64,000 nt of DNA from Acetobacterium sp. (GTDB taxonomy: Bacteria > Bacillota > Clostridia > Eubacteriales > Eubacteriaceae): positions 1 to 64,000 of the forward strand of contig NZ_JAUSPS010000070.1 of assembly GCF_030652775.1 (NCBI RefSeq). The letters are read 5' to 3'. The notes under the pieces are model-generated. The model did no database searches. It saw only the letters and a list, made by a program, of their open reading frames with translations, and was not told the origin of the DNA. Of this stretch, positions 26,184 to 34,900 are shown piece by piece (position 1 is the stretch's first letter; each line of letters starts with the position of its first letter). The position numbers and the translations under genes were made by a program.

Positions 26184-27263
26184 TTATTCAAAATCGCTGC
26201 TAAATACTTGCGGTTCTTCTTCGCCCTTTAACAGTCTTAATCCCCCCAAGGCTAGAGCTTCCATTTCGTTTTCCCCGGGCAGACTTTTAACTGGAGCCAG
26301 AAAAGCGATGTATTCTTTGATCATGTTGGTGAGTTTTTCCGAATAGGCCATCCCGCCGGTCAGGATAATCCCGTCGATTTCTCCTTTTAACACCACCGCC
26401 ATTTCACCGATACCTTTGGCAATCTGATAAGCCTGAGCCTCATAGATCTGCTTTGCTTTGGCATCTCCAGCCAGAATCCGCTTTTCGATTTCCCGGATAT
26501 CCCCGCTGCCCAAATGGCCTTTTAAGCCACCTTGCCCGCGAATTTTTTTAAGCAGCTCATTTTTCTGATAATCGCTGCTATAAATCAGCTCCACCAGGGC
26601 CAACAAGGGGACACCGCCGGAGCGTTCCGGCGAAAAAGGGCCGGTATCATCGGCTATCACATCGATGATCCGTCCCTTTTTATGGGCGCTGATGGAAATC
26701 CCGCCACCAAGATGAGCGACGACCAGATTCATCTCGGCATAGGTTTTTCCCATTTCATTAGCGTATTTTCTGCCCATGGACTTGCTGTTCAAAACATGGC
26801 AGAGACTCTTCCTGTGAATCTCGGGAAAGCCGGTGATCCGGGCGATATCGGCCATTTCATCGGCTGAAACCGCATCGTAGATAAAGGCCGGGATCCCCAG
26901 CGGGCTGGCAATGGCTTCCGCCAGTAGAGCCCCCAGATTGGCGGCATGGGACGAAAGCTGACCGGCTAAAATCAGATCTTTCATGGCTTGATTGACGCAG
27001 TAACCACCCGCATGGATGGGCGGCAGCAAGCCGCCCCGGCCCACCACTGCCGCAAGCTTGTGGAGATCAAACTGGTGCGCACTTAGTATTTCCAGCACCG
27101 TCTTTTTTCTGAATTCAAACTGATCATTAACGGTTGGAAAGGCCTCAAGGTCGGCACTATCATGCTCAACCGACTGCGTGAACAGCTCGGTTTCATTTTC
27201 AAAAACGCCGATTTTAGTCGAGGTTGAGCCGGGATTAATGGTTAAAATAAAGTAAGTCTGCAT
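26184..27263 (-). CDS. buk: Butyrate kinase
   Basis: A 359-aa acetate/butyrate kinase-family enzyme (ASKHA fold) converting butyryl phosphate and ADP to butyrate and ATP, or acting on branched-chain analogues. Seen: N-terminal TINPGSTSTKIGVF phosphate loop, AAVVGRGG, VAHLGGGISISAHKKGRIID, DDTGPFSPERSGG and IDGIILTGGMAYS. The length matches Buk (about 355 aa), not acetate kinase (about 400). The ATG at 27263 follows an AGGAAGG site. No phosphotransbutyrylase gene is adjacent. It lies 60 bp downstream of an ArsA-type gene on the same strand and could be read from that operon. Confidence 0.92.
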   Translation of the reverse strand: MQTYFILTINPGSTSTKIGVFENETELFTQSVEHDSADLEAFPTVNDQFEFRKKTVLEILSAHQFDLHKLAAVVGRGGLLPPIHAGGYCVNQAMKDLILAGQLSSHAANLGALLAEAIASPLGIPAFIYDAVSADEMADIARITGFPEIHRKSLCHVLNSKSMGRKYANEMGKTYAEMNLVVAHLGGGISISAHKKGRIIDVIADDTGPFSPERSGGVPLLALVELIYSSDYQKNELLKKIRGQGGLKGHLGSGDIREIEKRILAGDAKAKQIYEAQAYQIAKGIGEMAVVLKGEIDGIILTGGMAYSEKLTNMIKEYIAFLAPVKSLPGENEMEALALGGLRLLKGEEEPQVFSSDFE

Positions 27264-27323
27264 CGACCGCCTTCCTCTCATTTCCATTGATTTCTTCTAT
27301 CTATTGTAAACCCAATTCTCACT

Positions 27324-28484
27324 TTATGCAAATTTTATCAGCAGTTTACCTGCTTCATATCTGGCACTTTGAACCGTTTTGTTGCGCAACACATCCGGTA
27401 GGGTAAAACACCGTTTTTCGTTCTTGATCTGGATCATCAATTCACTGCCTTTTTGGCTCATATCCATATCCGATTTTTCGGCAAAGGGAATGTTCAAGAT
27501 AAAATCATATCCGTCATCTTCCTTTTTCACTTCAAAAATCGTATCCTTAAATAAAACCGCTGCGGGATCAGTTTCGCCGAAAATCTGCTCGGCCGCTTCT
27601 AAAAGAATGGCTTCGGTAGCTAGTTCCTTATTGAGCAGCATCAGAGTGAAAACCGGCACCTCGGAAAAGCTCTCGCGAATTTCTTTCAACCCTTCCTCCT
27701 GCAAATTGATCCATTTGCTGAAATAGCCATCCAGGGCTTTGGGCGGATAGACCTTGTTGACAATCACGGCATCGATGTTGTAGTTGTACAAATGTAGATA
27801 GGTGAAATTCCGCTTGGCCTCTTTGATGACAATCCGCTCCGGGGTGGTGACAATACGAATAGTGAGAATTTCCTTGTTGGTCATGATCGCCTGAAGCTGA
27901 TATAGTTTTTCATTTAGTTGTTCCACATCATCAAAGACATTGTCCTCGGGCATCGGGATTTTCATGACTTTTTCCATCATCGGACCGGCCACCTTGACCG
28001 CTTTCTTTTTCATTGGCAGAACCGTTTTAATCATATTACCAAACATTTCCGGAAATTTTAACAGCGATAGGGTCTCCCCAGTGGGAGCACAGTCAACAAT
28101 CAACACATCGTACTGGTTTTCTTCATAAATATCGGTGATTTTAAACAACGAAAATAGTTCTTCCAACCCCGGAAAGACCAGCAGTTCTTCGGCTTCAATA
28201 CCCCCTTCGGCTCTGGACGTCAGCAATTCCTTCATGTAGTTTTTCATATTCCCCCAGGCCCGTTCGCCTTCCAGGATGGCATCAATTTCCAGACCCCAGA
28301 GCCTATCGCAAATCTCAACGGGTGTATTTTCCAGCTTTACGCCAAACGAATCCGATAGACTATGAGCCTGGTCAGTACTCATAATCAAAACTTTTTTACC
28401 ATCTTTGGCCAGCTTAACCGCCGTTGCGGCGGCCACACTGGTTTTCCCCACGCCACCTTTACCTGTATATAAAATGATTCGCAT
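27324..28484 (-). CDS. ArsA/GET3-family ATPase with C-terminal HSP20-like domain (copy 1)
   Basis: A 386-aa P-loop ATPase. The deviant Walker A (GKGGVGKTS, residues 8-16) and the STDQAHSLSDSF and VDCAPTGETL switch segments mark the ArsA/TRC40 family. The C-terminal 70 residues (DGYDFILNIPFAEKSDMDMS onward) match the ArsA_HSP20 domain. The family moves or chaperones hydrophobic clients or drives anion export, but no ArsB or metalloregulator is nearby, so arsenic resistance is unlikely. GGGAG precedes the ATG at 28484. It is paralogous to the gene at 28806-29972 and separated from it by a small protein gene. All are on one strand behind a MarR regulator. Confidence 0.88.
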   Translation of the reverse strand: MRIILYTGKGGVGKTSVAAATAVKLAKDGKKVLIMSTDQAHSLSDSFGVKLENTPVEICDRLWGLEIDAILEGERAWGNMKNYMKELLTSRAEGGIEAEELLVFPGLEELFSLFKITDIYEENQYDVLIVDCAPTGETLSLLKFPEMFGNMIKTVLPMKKKAVKVAGPMMEKVMKIPMPEDNVFDDVEQLNEKLYQLQAIMTNKEILTIRIVTTPERIVIKEAKRNFTYLHLYNYNIDAVIVNKVYPPKALDGYFSKWINLQEEGLKEIRESFSEVPVFTLMLLNKELATEAILLEAAEQIFGETDPAAVLFKDTIFEVKKEDDGYDFILNIPFAEKSDMDMSQKGSELMIQIKNEKRCFTLPDVLRNKTVQSARYEAGKLLIKFA

Positions 28485-28529
28485 TTTTCTTCTCCCTTTT
28501 ATTCGATTGATCAAGCTATTTTATTGATT

Positions 28530-28775
28530 CTAAGTGATCGAAACTTTTTTAACTTTTATTTCGCCGTCCGCTTCATCCGTTTTTTCTTTTTCGGCGGCGT
28601 TTACCGCACTGCTTACATCAACAGCCCATTCCTTGGCTATTTCAAAGATCATCCCTTTGACTTCTTTTTCAATTACCTGAACATGTTGGGCGATACTCGG
28701 TGACAACAGCGACAAAAACGCATCACGTTCATATTGCTTTGCCAGGATCATGTTTTTAATAAATTCATGGTTCAT
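28530..28775 (-). CDS. Small helical protein between two ArsA-type ATPases
   Basis: An 81-aa, highly charged, predicted helical protein with a Lys/Glu-rich tail and no membrane segment. GGGAGG precedes the ATG. It lies 30 bp after one ArsA-HSP20 gene and 45 bp before the other, so it is almost certainly co-transcribed and probably works with them as partner or client adaptor. I do not recognise a family. The phasin-like length and charge pattern is suggestive only. Confidence 0.65.
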   Translation of the reverse strand: MNHEFIKNMILAKQYERDAFLSLLSPSIAQHVQVIEKEVKGMIFEIAKEWAVDVSSAVNAAEKEKTDEADGEIKVKKVSIT

Positions 28776-28805
28776 TTGGTAGGCCTCCCTTATTTAAAAT
28801 AATTT

Positions 28806-29972
28806 CTATTGAAACGCAATGACCAGGGTATTCTGATCAAATTTTGCCGATGTGACGGCCATCCCTCTGAGGGTATTGGGCATCGGGATATTGCGCTTGT
28901 AATTGCCAATTTTGACAATTACGTCCGATCCGGACAGATTGACCGCTACCTCATCCTTGGTAATATTCGGTAAAAAAAGCTTCAGATTATAACCGTTTTC
29001 GGTTTGCTCATATTTTTCCCCTTCAATGTCCGCTTTGATCTCAAATAAATCAGCACTTTCGGCGAAGACATCATCACAGATCCGGTTGATGGCAGCTAAT
29101 CCCAGTAGATCAGTATCGTACCAGGGAATATAATATTTGGGAATCTGGTCAAAACAGGCCTCAATTTCACCGATGTATTTTTTCTGGATCGTGATCCACT
29201 CTTCGAAAAAGGGGTTGCCGATTTCGCGGGGCAAAATACGGTTGATAAAGATGCCATCGACATTGTAATTATAAAGTTTCATGTACATATAGTTCCGTTT
29301 GGTCTCTTCCACCACCATTTTCTCAGGAATGGTCACCAACCGCACTGAAGACACTTCCTTGTTTTTTAACAGTTCCTGGAGTTCAATCAGTTTGACATAG
29401 AGGGTTTCGATATCACTCATGGCATGGTGGTCGGGGAGTTGTATCTTGAATAGTGCTTTTGAAACCGGCGATAAAATTCGCACCGCCACCTTCCCGATCG
29501 GAAAGAACTTATCCATATACCAGCACATCAGCTCCGGAAATTTGAGTAGCGACAGGGTTTCTCCGGTCGGGGCACAGTCGACAATGATCCGCTCGTAGTC
29601 GCTGTTGTTATACAATTCCTGGATTTTAAGTAATGCAAAGAGTTCATCCATCCCCGGCATCATCGTAAATTCATCCATTTCAGCCCCTTCCGGATTGATG
29701 GAGCCAATCATATTACTAAATGCCCGCATCAAATTTTTAAAATCTTTTTCCATCACATAGTTGGGATCAATTTCCAGGGCGTAGAGATGATCGGCAACCT
29801 GCACTTCTTCTTTTCCGACCGGAACATTAAACAGATCCCCCAGATTATGCGCCATGTCGGTACTGACAATCAGTGTTTTCATGCCTTCCTGTGATGATTT
29901 AAGGGCATGGGCAGCCGCCACGCTGGTTTTGCCCACTCCGCCTTTGCCAGTAAAAATCAGTATTCGCTTCAT
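28806..29972 (-). CDS. ArsA/GET3-family ATPase with C-terminal HSP20-like domain (copy 2)
   Basis: A 388-aa paralogue of the gene at 27324-28484. Walker A is GKGGVGKTS (residues 8-16), with STDMAHNLGDLF (switch I) and VDCAPTGETLSLLKFPEL (switch II). The C-terminal HSP20-like domain is about residues 318-388 (GYNLKLFLPNITKDEVAVNL). AGGAGG lies before the ATG. It is the first structural gene after the MarR regulator; a MarR-type site (TTCG-N5-CGAA) lies about 45 bp upstream of its start, so it has its own regulated promoter. The two copies may act as heterodimer halves. The client is unknown. Confidence 0.88.
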   Translation of the reverse strand: MKRILIFTGKGGVGKTSVAAAHALKSSQEGMKTLIVSTDMAHNLGDLFNVPVGKEEVQVADHLYALEIDPNYVMEKDFKNLMRAFSNMIGSINPEGAEMDEFTMMPGMDELFALLKIQELYNNSDYERIIVDCAPTGETLSLLKFPELMCWYMDKFFPIGKVAVRILSPVSKALFKIQLPDHHAMSDIETLYVKLIELQELLKNKEVSSVRLVTIPEKMVVEETKRNYMYMKLYNYNVDGIFINRILPREIGNPFFEEWITIQKKYIGEIEACFDQIPKYYIPWYDTDLLGLAAINRICDDVFAESADLFEIKADIEGEKYEQTENGYNLKLFLPNITKDEVAVNLSGSDVIVKIGNYKRNIPMPNTLRGMAVTSAKFDQNTLVIAFQ

Positions 29973-30015
29973 TTTATTTCCTCCTGCTTTAATTTATAAT
30001 TCTTTTGTCGAATAG

Positions 30016-30028
30016 TTCGTCTATCGAA
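30016..30028 (-). promoter_or_regulatory. Probable MarR operator upstream of ArsA copy 2
   Basis: TTCG-N5-CGAA core, with flanks ACTTCG/CGAACT. The same core with the same spacing occurs upstream of the marR gene (30597-30609), which supports a shared, autoregulated site. Confidence 0.55.
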
Positions 30029-30066
30029 GTATATCTTCTAAAATATGCTGCCCGGGGGCAGCGGTT

Positions 30067-30564
30067 TTACTCAATCATAATCTTTCTGATTTTGGGTTCG
30101 CTTTGTTTGGCTTCGGTTTTGCTGGCATCGTGGCTGAGGGTGTCCATGACCTTGTCGACCAGCTTGAAGACCAGTTTAACTTCCTCGGTCGTAAAGCTGT
30201 CCATCATCAGCTGTCCGTAACGGATCATCTCGTTAAGGATGTCCCGGATCGCTTCTCTGCCGCCGTCGGTGAGTTTGATGGTGACCACCCGTTTGTCTTC
30301 CGAGCTTCTTTCCCGGACTAAAAAGTCCCGCTTTTCCATCCGTGCAACAATGCCGGTGGCCGTGTTCAGGGGAACGCTCAGATAGTCAGCAATCTGGGTC
30401 ATGTTCACATCACTTCGTCGATATAAAAGCAGCAGCACGAACACTTCATTCTTCGAACAATTGAAAAGTTCATTTCCCCAGATCTCCGGGGATAACAAAT
30501 ATTTAATTTTGTCGATGTATTCAAAAATCATTGTTTCAAGATCGCCATTAAAGCTATTATCCAT
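30067..30564 (-). CDS. MarR-family transcriptional regulator
   Basis: A 165-aa winged-helix regulator. The DNA-binding part is visible at about residues 50-115 (MTQIADYLSVPLNTATGIVARMEKR recognition helix region, then DKRVVTIKLTDGGREAI wing), flanked by dimerisation helices. AGGA precedes the ATG. It is transcribed toward the ArsA pair, and TTCG-N5-CGAA sites lie in front of both its own start and the first ArsA gene. It probably represses itself and the ArsA operon until a small hydrophobic or phenolic ligand binds. The ligand is inferred from the family, not from sequence. Confidence 0.9.
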   Translation of the reverse strand: MDNSFNGDLETMIFEYIDKIKYLLSPEIWGNELFNCSKNEVFVLLLLYRRSDVNMTQIADYLSVPLNTATGIVARMEKRDFLVRERSSEDKRVVTIKLTDGGREAIRDILNEMIRYGQLMMDSFTTEEVKLVFKLVDKVMDTLSHDASKTEAKQSEPKIRKIMIE

Positions 30565-30596
30565 TTGTATTTCCTTTTTCTTTTTTTACAAAGTAC

Positions 30597-30609
30597 TTCG
30601 TTATTCGAA
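30597..30609 (-). promoter_or_regulatory. Probable MarR operator upstream of marR-type gene
   Basis: TTCG-N5-CGAA core 33 bp upstream of the regulator start, matching the site at 30016-30028. A further CTCGAAG half-site lies at about 30627-30633. Confidence 0.55.
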
Positions 30610-30833
30610 TTATTTTAATTCTACACTCGAAGTATTAGTTTGTCAACTATTTTTTTTTAAATATCAGCTAATCTATTGCCATTTCTCCGCCACTCAATCC
30701 GCAGACTCTTACTTTTTTAAAGAGCTCTTAAAGATTGCAGGTTATAATGCCTATTAAGTGATTTCAAAACTGATCGTAGCACTCACGGAGTCTCCCAATT
30801 ACCTAATCATATCAACAACCGAAAGGAGTGCCC

Positions 30834-31661
30834 ATGAAATTTGGAAAATTTTTACTGCTCACAACTATCACATTAACCGCAATTTTGGTGGGATGCTATC
30901 CTTATGCCCGCTATGTTGAACCCAATCTCCTCATGGTGAATCGGGAAAAACTTGAAAACAACAGACTTGAGGCGCCACTAAAAATTGTCCTTTTTGGCGA
31001 TACGCACCTGGGCGAATTTAATGATAATAACCAACTTGATCGCATCGTTGAAAAAATAAATGCTGAAAATCCCGATCTGGTTATTTTTACTGGGGATCTC
31101 ATTGGTTCCAGCGGCGATTTCACCGTCAATCCTGAAGATATTTCCCAAAATTTGGCTAAGATCCAGGCAACCTATGGCAAGGTTGCGGTCATGGGAAATC
31201 ATGAGTATGCCTTATTGGACCAATATAATTACGCCGAACTGATGAGCGCTGGCGGCTTTGCGGTTCTCGTTGACGACTGGCTCGATATTTCAAAACTCAA
31301 TGTCCGACTTCTTGGTCTGGATGATGTTTACCGGGGAAATCCGGATCTGGATCTGACTGATGAGGCTCTTGACGGTGCCTACAATATTCTTTTGACCCAT
31401 GAACCGGATATTGTGGATAAGATGAACAGCGATGCCGTCCAGCTGGTTTTAGCCGGCCATACCCACGGCGGACAGATTTCACTTCCTTACTTAACCGAAA
31501 AGATTCTGCCAGCCAACGGAAAAAAATATGTCAAAGGCCTTTATACCATTGGCAATGCGGGGCAAACCGACCTGTTTGTCACCAAAGGCACCGGGATGAC
31601 CAAGCTGCCCTTTCGTTTTATGAATGTCCCCGAGATCATCGCCATTGAGGTCAGCCCTTAG
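30834..31661 (+). CDS. Membrane-anchored calcineurin-like metallophosphoesterase
   Basis: A 275-aa enzyme with an N-terminal TM or signal segment (about 5-24) and the full metallophosphoesterase motif set: FGDTHLGE, FTGDLIG, MGNHEY, LTHEPD and LAGHTHGGQ. It resembles YkuE/YaeI-type phosphodiesterases acting on lipid or cell-wall phosphoesters at the outer face of the membrane. The ATG at 30834 sits five bases after AAAGGAG. It is transcribed alone, convergent with the Wadjet locus. The substrate is not determined. Confidence 0.9.
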   Translation: MKFGKFLLLTTITLTAILVGCYPYARYVEPNLLMVNREKLENNRLEAPLKIVLFGDTHLGEFNDNNQLDRIVEKINAENPDLVIFTGDLIGSSGDFTVNPEDISQNLAKIQATYGKVAVMGNHEYALLDQYNYAELMSAGGFAVLVDDWLDISKLNVRLLGLDDVYRGNPDLDLTDEALDGAYNILLTHEPDIVDKMNSDAVQLVLAGHTHGGQISLPYLTEKILPANGKKYVKGLYTIGNAGQTDLFVTKGTGMTKLPFRFMNVPEIIAIEVSP

Positions 31662-31690
31662 ATTTTTTACAGACCATAATGATGCTGTGT

Positions 31691-31756
31691 CTCCTTCTTT
31701 CACACCCCGTACAGATCAAACACCTGATCGTGCCCGATGACCCGGGGACTTTTTTT
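31691..31756. repeat. 66-bp imperfect direct repeat, left copy
   Basis: Matches 39683-39748 without gaps and with eight mismatches by eye. On the minus strand it encodes the C-terminal tail SPRVIGHDQVFDLYGV plus stop and an AAGGAG sequence. The right copy is the native end of the SWIM gene. Together the copies bracket the four jet genes and most of a decayed regulator gene. Confidence 0.85.
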
Positions 31757-31982
31757 ATTATTAGTAATTTCCATTCGATCATCAAAAATATCAATATGAA
31801 TTTCAGATCCAATTATATTGTAATCCCAGTGAACTAATGCATTCACTAATGCTTCTCTTACTGCATCTTCTGGATAGTCAACAAACTCGATACGTTTTGA
31901 CCTTCTATTTTCCATGCTTTTTTTGAATTAGTTTTTACGAACGACATGGCTTCTTTTAAGAGCATTATCACATTCCCGCTAT
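31700..31982 (-). pseudogene. Frameshifted remnant of a RecG-like/AlbA (Schlafen) domain regulator
   Basis: The open part (31700-31915) reads YPEDAVREALVNALVHWDY then GSEIHIDIFDDRMEI, the C-terminal ATPase-like region of the AlbA_2/HATPase_c_4 putative transcriptional regulators. Upstream, in the next frame, EYSGNVIMLLKEAMSFVKTN and AWKIEG continue the same family, so a 1-bp loss in an A run near 31900 broke the gene. The N-terminal domain is absent, as the remnant begins at the jetC stop. Its last 17 residues are not native but match the SWIM protein tail carried by the direct repeat. This is a recombination scar. Confidence 0.7.
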
Positions 31983-31987
31983 ATTCT

Positions 31988-34900
31988 TTATCGATCAAAT
32001 AAATTCATTTGCACCTGTTTGGTTTTCAAGTATGCATGTTCCAACTTCTCATTGCGATATACATTATCGCTTGTACGATAATCCGTTGTCTGAAGATAAG
32101 TATGATTGCTATATTTAGCTTTTTTTAATTTTAATTGATAAATTACCGAAAAAATAGTCGTAATGGAACTTTGACTAAGATCTGAAAGGCAAATCATCTG
32201 ACTATTAAATCTTTCAGCAATTTTCACTAAAATATCAAGTAAATGAAATGATGACATTTTACCAAACGGATTATCAATAATGAATGACTTACTGGCTTCA
32301 TACTTTTCAAAGCCACTACTTTCCATAGCTTTATTTCTGGTATAATCAATTAATGCAGAGATCATTGCAAAACATGATATAAACATTTGACCCCCGGAGT
32401 TTCCGATTAGCACCTCTTCCCATAATCTTAGTTCACTTGCAGCAATACTTATATCTGCTTTGTATAACTTGACTTTAAGTGATTCTTTATTGATGATGAT
32501 ATTGAAAATCTTTCGATCAGAAAAAAGTATTTTGACTTTTTTTCGAACAATTTCTTCAATGTTGTCACCGATTTTACATTCATTCCGGATTATCTCCATA
32601 CAATAAGCAATATGCTCTTTCATACGATCATCATAATAGGTGTCCAGCTGATCAGGAATATTAATAGAAAGCATCGGTTGAGAGGTTCTTCGCCCTTCAA
32701 GTTTGACGTTTGCCGACTTGGTAATCAGTAGCATTTCTTGATGGATTTTTTTGCCATGTTCAACGGCATGCTGATTAATGTGCTTCGTTTCTTCATCGAT
32801 TGTACGTAAAGCGCTTTCAATGACTTCAAGATAGTCATTCAACATTTTTCTTGAATTAGATAAACCTTCGAAGACAAAATAATAGTCCTCAAATTTAAGC
32901 TTCAATCCAGTAATATCCATTCTTGCAATTAAATGGCCGATTATTGAATGTTTTCCATCGTAGTCATTTTTGATTGACAAATAATTCTGAAAGAGTTCCC
33001 GTTGCAAGTTTTCATTATATTCTCTTGTTTCTTTTATTTCTTTTGACATCGTTTTTATATTAAATTTTTCGTAGGTCTCGTTACTTAACAATGGTGGATA
33101 ATAACTCTCTGTTAATTCAATGACTTTCTCAATTACGGTCATTTTTTTTTCATATCCAAGTTTGCTAGCCTGCTGCTGCTCTATAAGTTCACTGATTTCA
33201 TTTGCCTGTGTTTCTAAATCGCTTTTGCGTCTAAGGTAATTCCCTTTTATTTCACTATCTGGTAGCGGCTCCAAATGGCCGATTTCTTTGATTCTTTCAC
33301 GTTCAGCATCAACCTTTGTTTCTGCAATGCCGACCTTCTTTTCAGCCTTTGATTTTTCATTTTTAACATTTTCAAGATCTGTAAATGCCATGTCTTCCTG
33401 TTTCTTCAGACGGGCAAATGTCAAGTCATCAAGTGGAACATCGTCGTATTCTTCAGGTAAAATATGATTAAATCGTTTTAGTTTATTCAGATATTTTGAT
33501 ATTTCACTATTGTTTCTCTCAATGTTTGTGTCTATCTGCTGCTTTGTGCTACTTCTTTCACTTTGGAGTTCTTCGAATTGTCTTTCAATGCTCAGAATAT
33601 CATCAGATAAAATTTCCCCGAATTTAAAGGTTGAATACTTATTGATTTTTTCCTTGTATTCCTTATTCTTTATTTGATAGCTGCGCTCAAGCTCTTCTAG
33701 ATGCCTTTTTTCTTCAAAAACTGTTTCTTTCTGTTTACCTAAATGAGTTTCCTCTTTTATCAAATCTAACAGAATTTTTTGGATGATAGCAAGTTCATTC
33801 GAATCATTCACAAACTGCTTATCAATTAAAAGATATTCTTCAAATGATACTTGATGACGTTTTAGTGTGTCATGATCCTGCTGGCATCGAATCAAACGAT
33901 CAATGATATTCTTAGCCTCTTTGGAAAGTTTTCCTTTTTCTTCTGATAAAACGCCATCACGTGTATTCAACTCAATTATTTTTGTGCGAATCGCATCCAA
34001 CTGGTCTTCAACTGCCTCCAGATAGCCCTTTTCATATGGATATCCTTCAATTGAGATTAAATCCTGACTGATACGATTCAAGGTCATTTCACGATTCTTA
34101 TACTCACTTTCCATGGATTCCAAGTCATGCTCTATCTGGTTCTTAAATTCCTGTCGTTTGTCGGTATCAAAGCACTTTTCAAGATAATTACAAGCCAGAA
34201 CACCCTTATTCCACCTTACAAATGCATTCGTTGACTGTTGATCTGTTTCAACGTCTTCAAATGATAAAATCGGGATGAGACGCATCATTGGCTCAGATAA
34301 TTTTAAATTCATTACCCGCTCCAACTCATTTTTCCCAACCAGATAACAATAAGGTAGTACCGGATTTTTTTGAAGCAGCATTTTTCGGCGACCCTCTATT
34401 TCTTTGTTCAAGTATTGTTCGCCAGTTTCAAATTCAATGTCTTCTTTTTGAAACAGTTCCTGCAGGTCTGGTGACGAATGGATATTGCCCTTTTTCAATG
34501 CGGCAACTAATTCTTTTTGCTTTTCAATTCGGTTTCCCAGCTTCTGATACACCACATTTAAATCACGCTTTCGCTCATTTACATCCTGACTATTAAAGGT
34601 TTTGCTGAATTCCCGCTCCGGCCTAATTTCATATTGCGACAGGATTTCAATGAGAGCCTGCCGTTTTTCGAGATATATTTTCTTATTCTCAAGGAGCTTC
34701 TCTGAATTTGTTTCGAATGTATTTAACTCTTTTTTCGAGACCAGCAGTTCAGTATCAATTTCTGAGATACGCTGACTTATTGCGCCTTGTCTATTTTCGA
34801 GATCCCTGAATTCATCAATCATATTCTGTATTAGACTGTCATATTTTTCCCGCTGAATCTCCAATTCAGTTTCATCTAATTGATTGTTCAAAAGTCGGTT

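Noticed and set aside
27324-29972. Arsenite efflux pump assignment for the ArsA-type ATPases
   Set aside because: No arsB, arsR, arsC or arsD nearby, and the C-terminal HSP20-like domain marks a different subgroup.
31916-31987. Short spacer between jetC and the remnant considered as a jetC extension
   Set aside because: jetC ends with a clear TAA at 31988, and the spacer codes in another frame for the truncated RecG/AlbA-type family.
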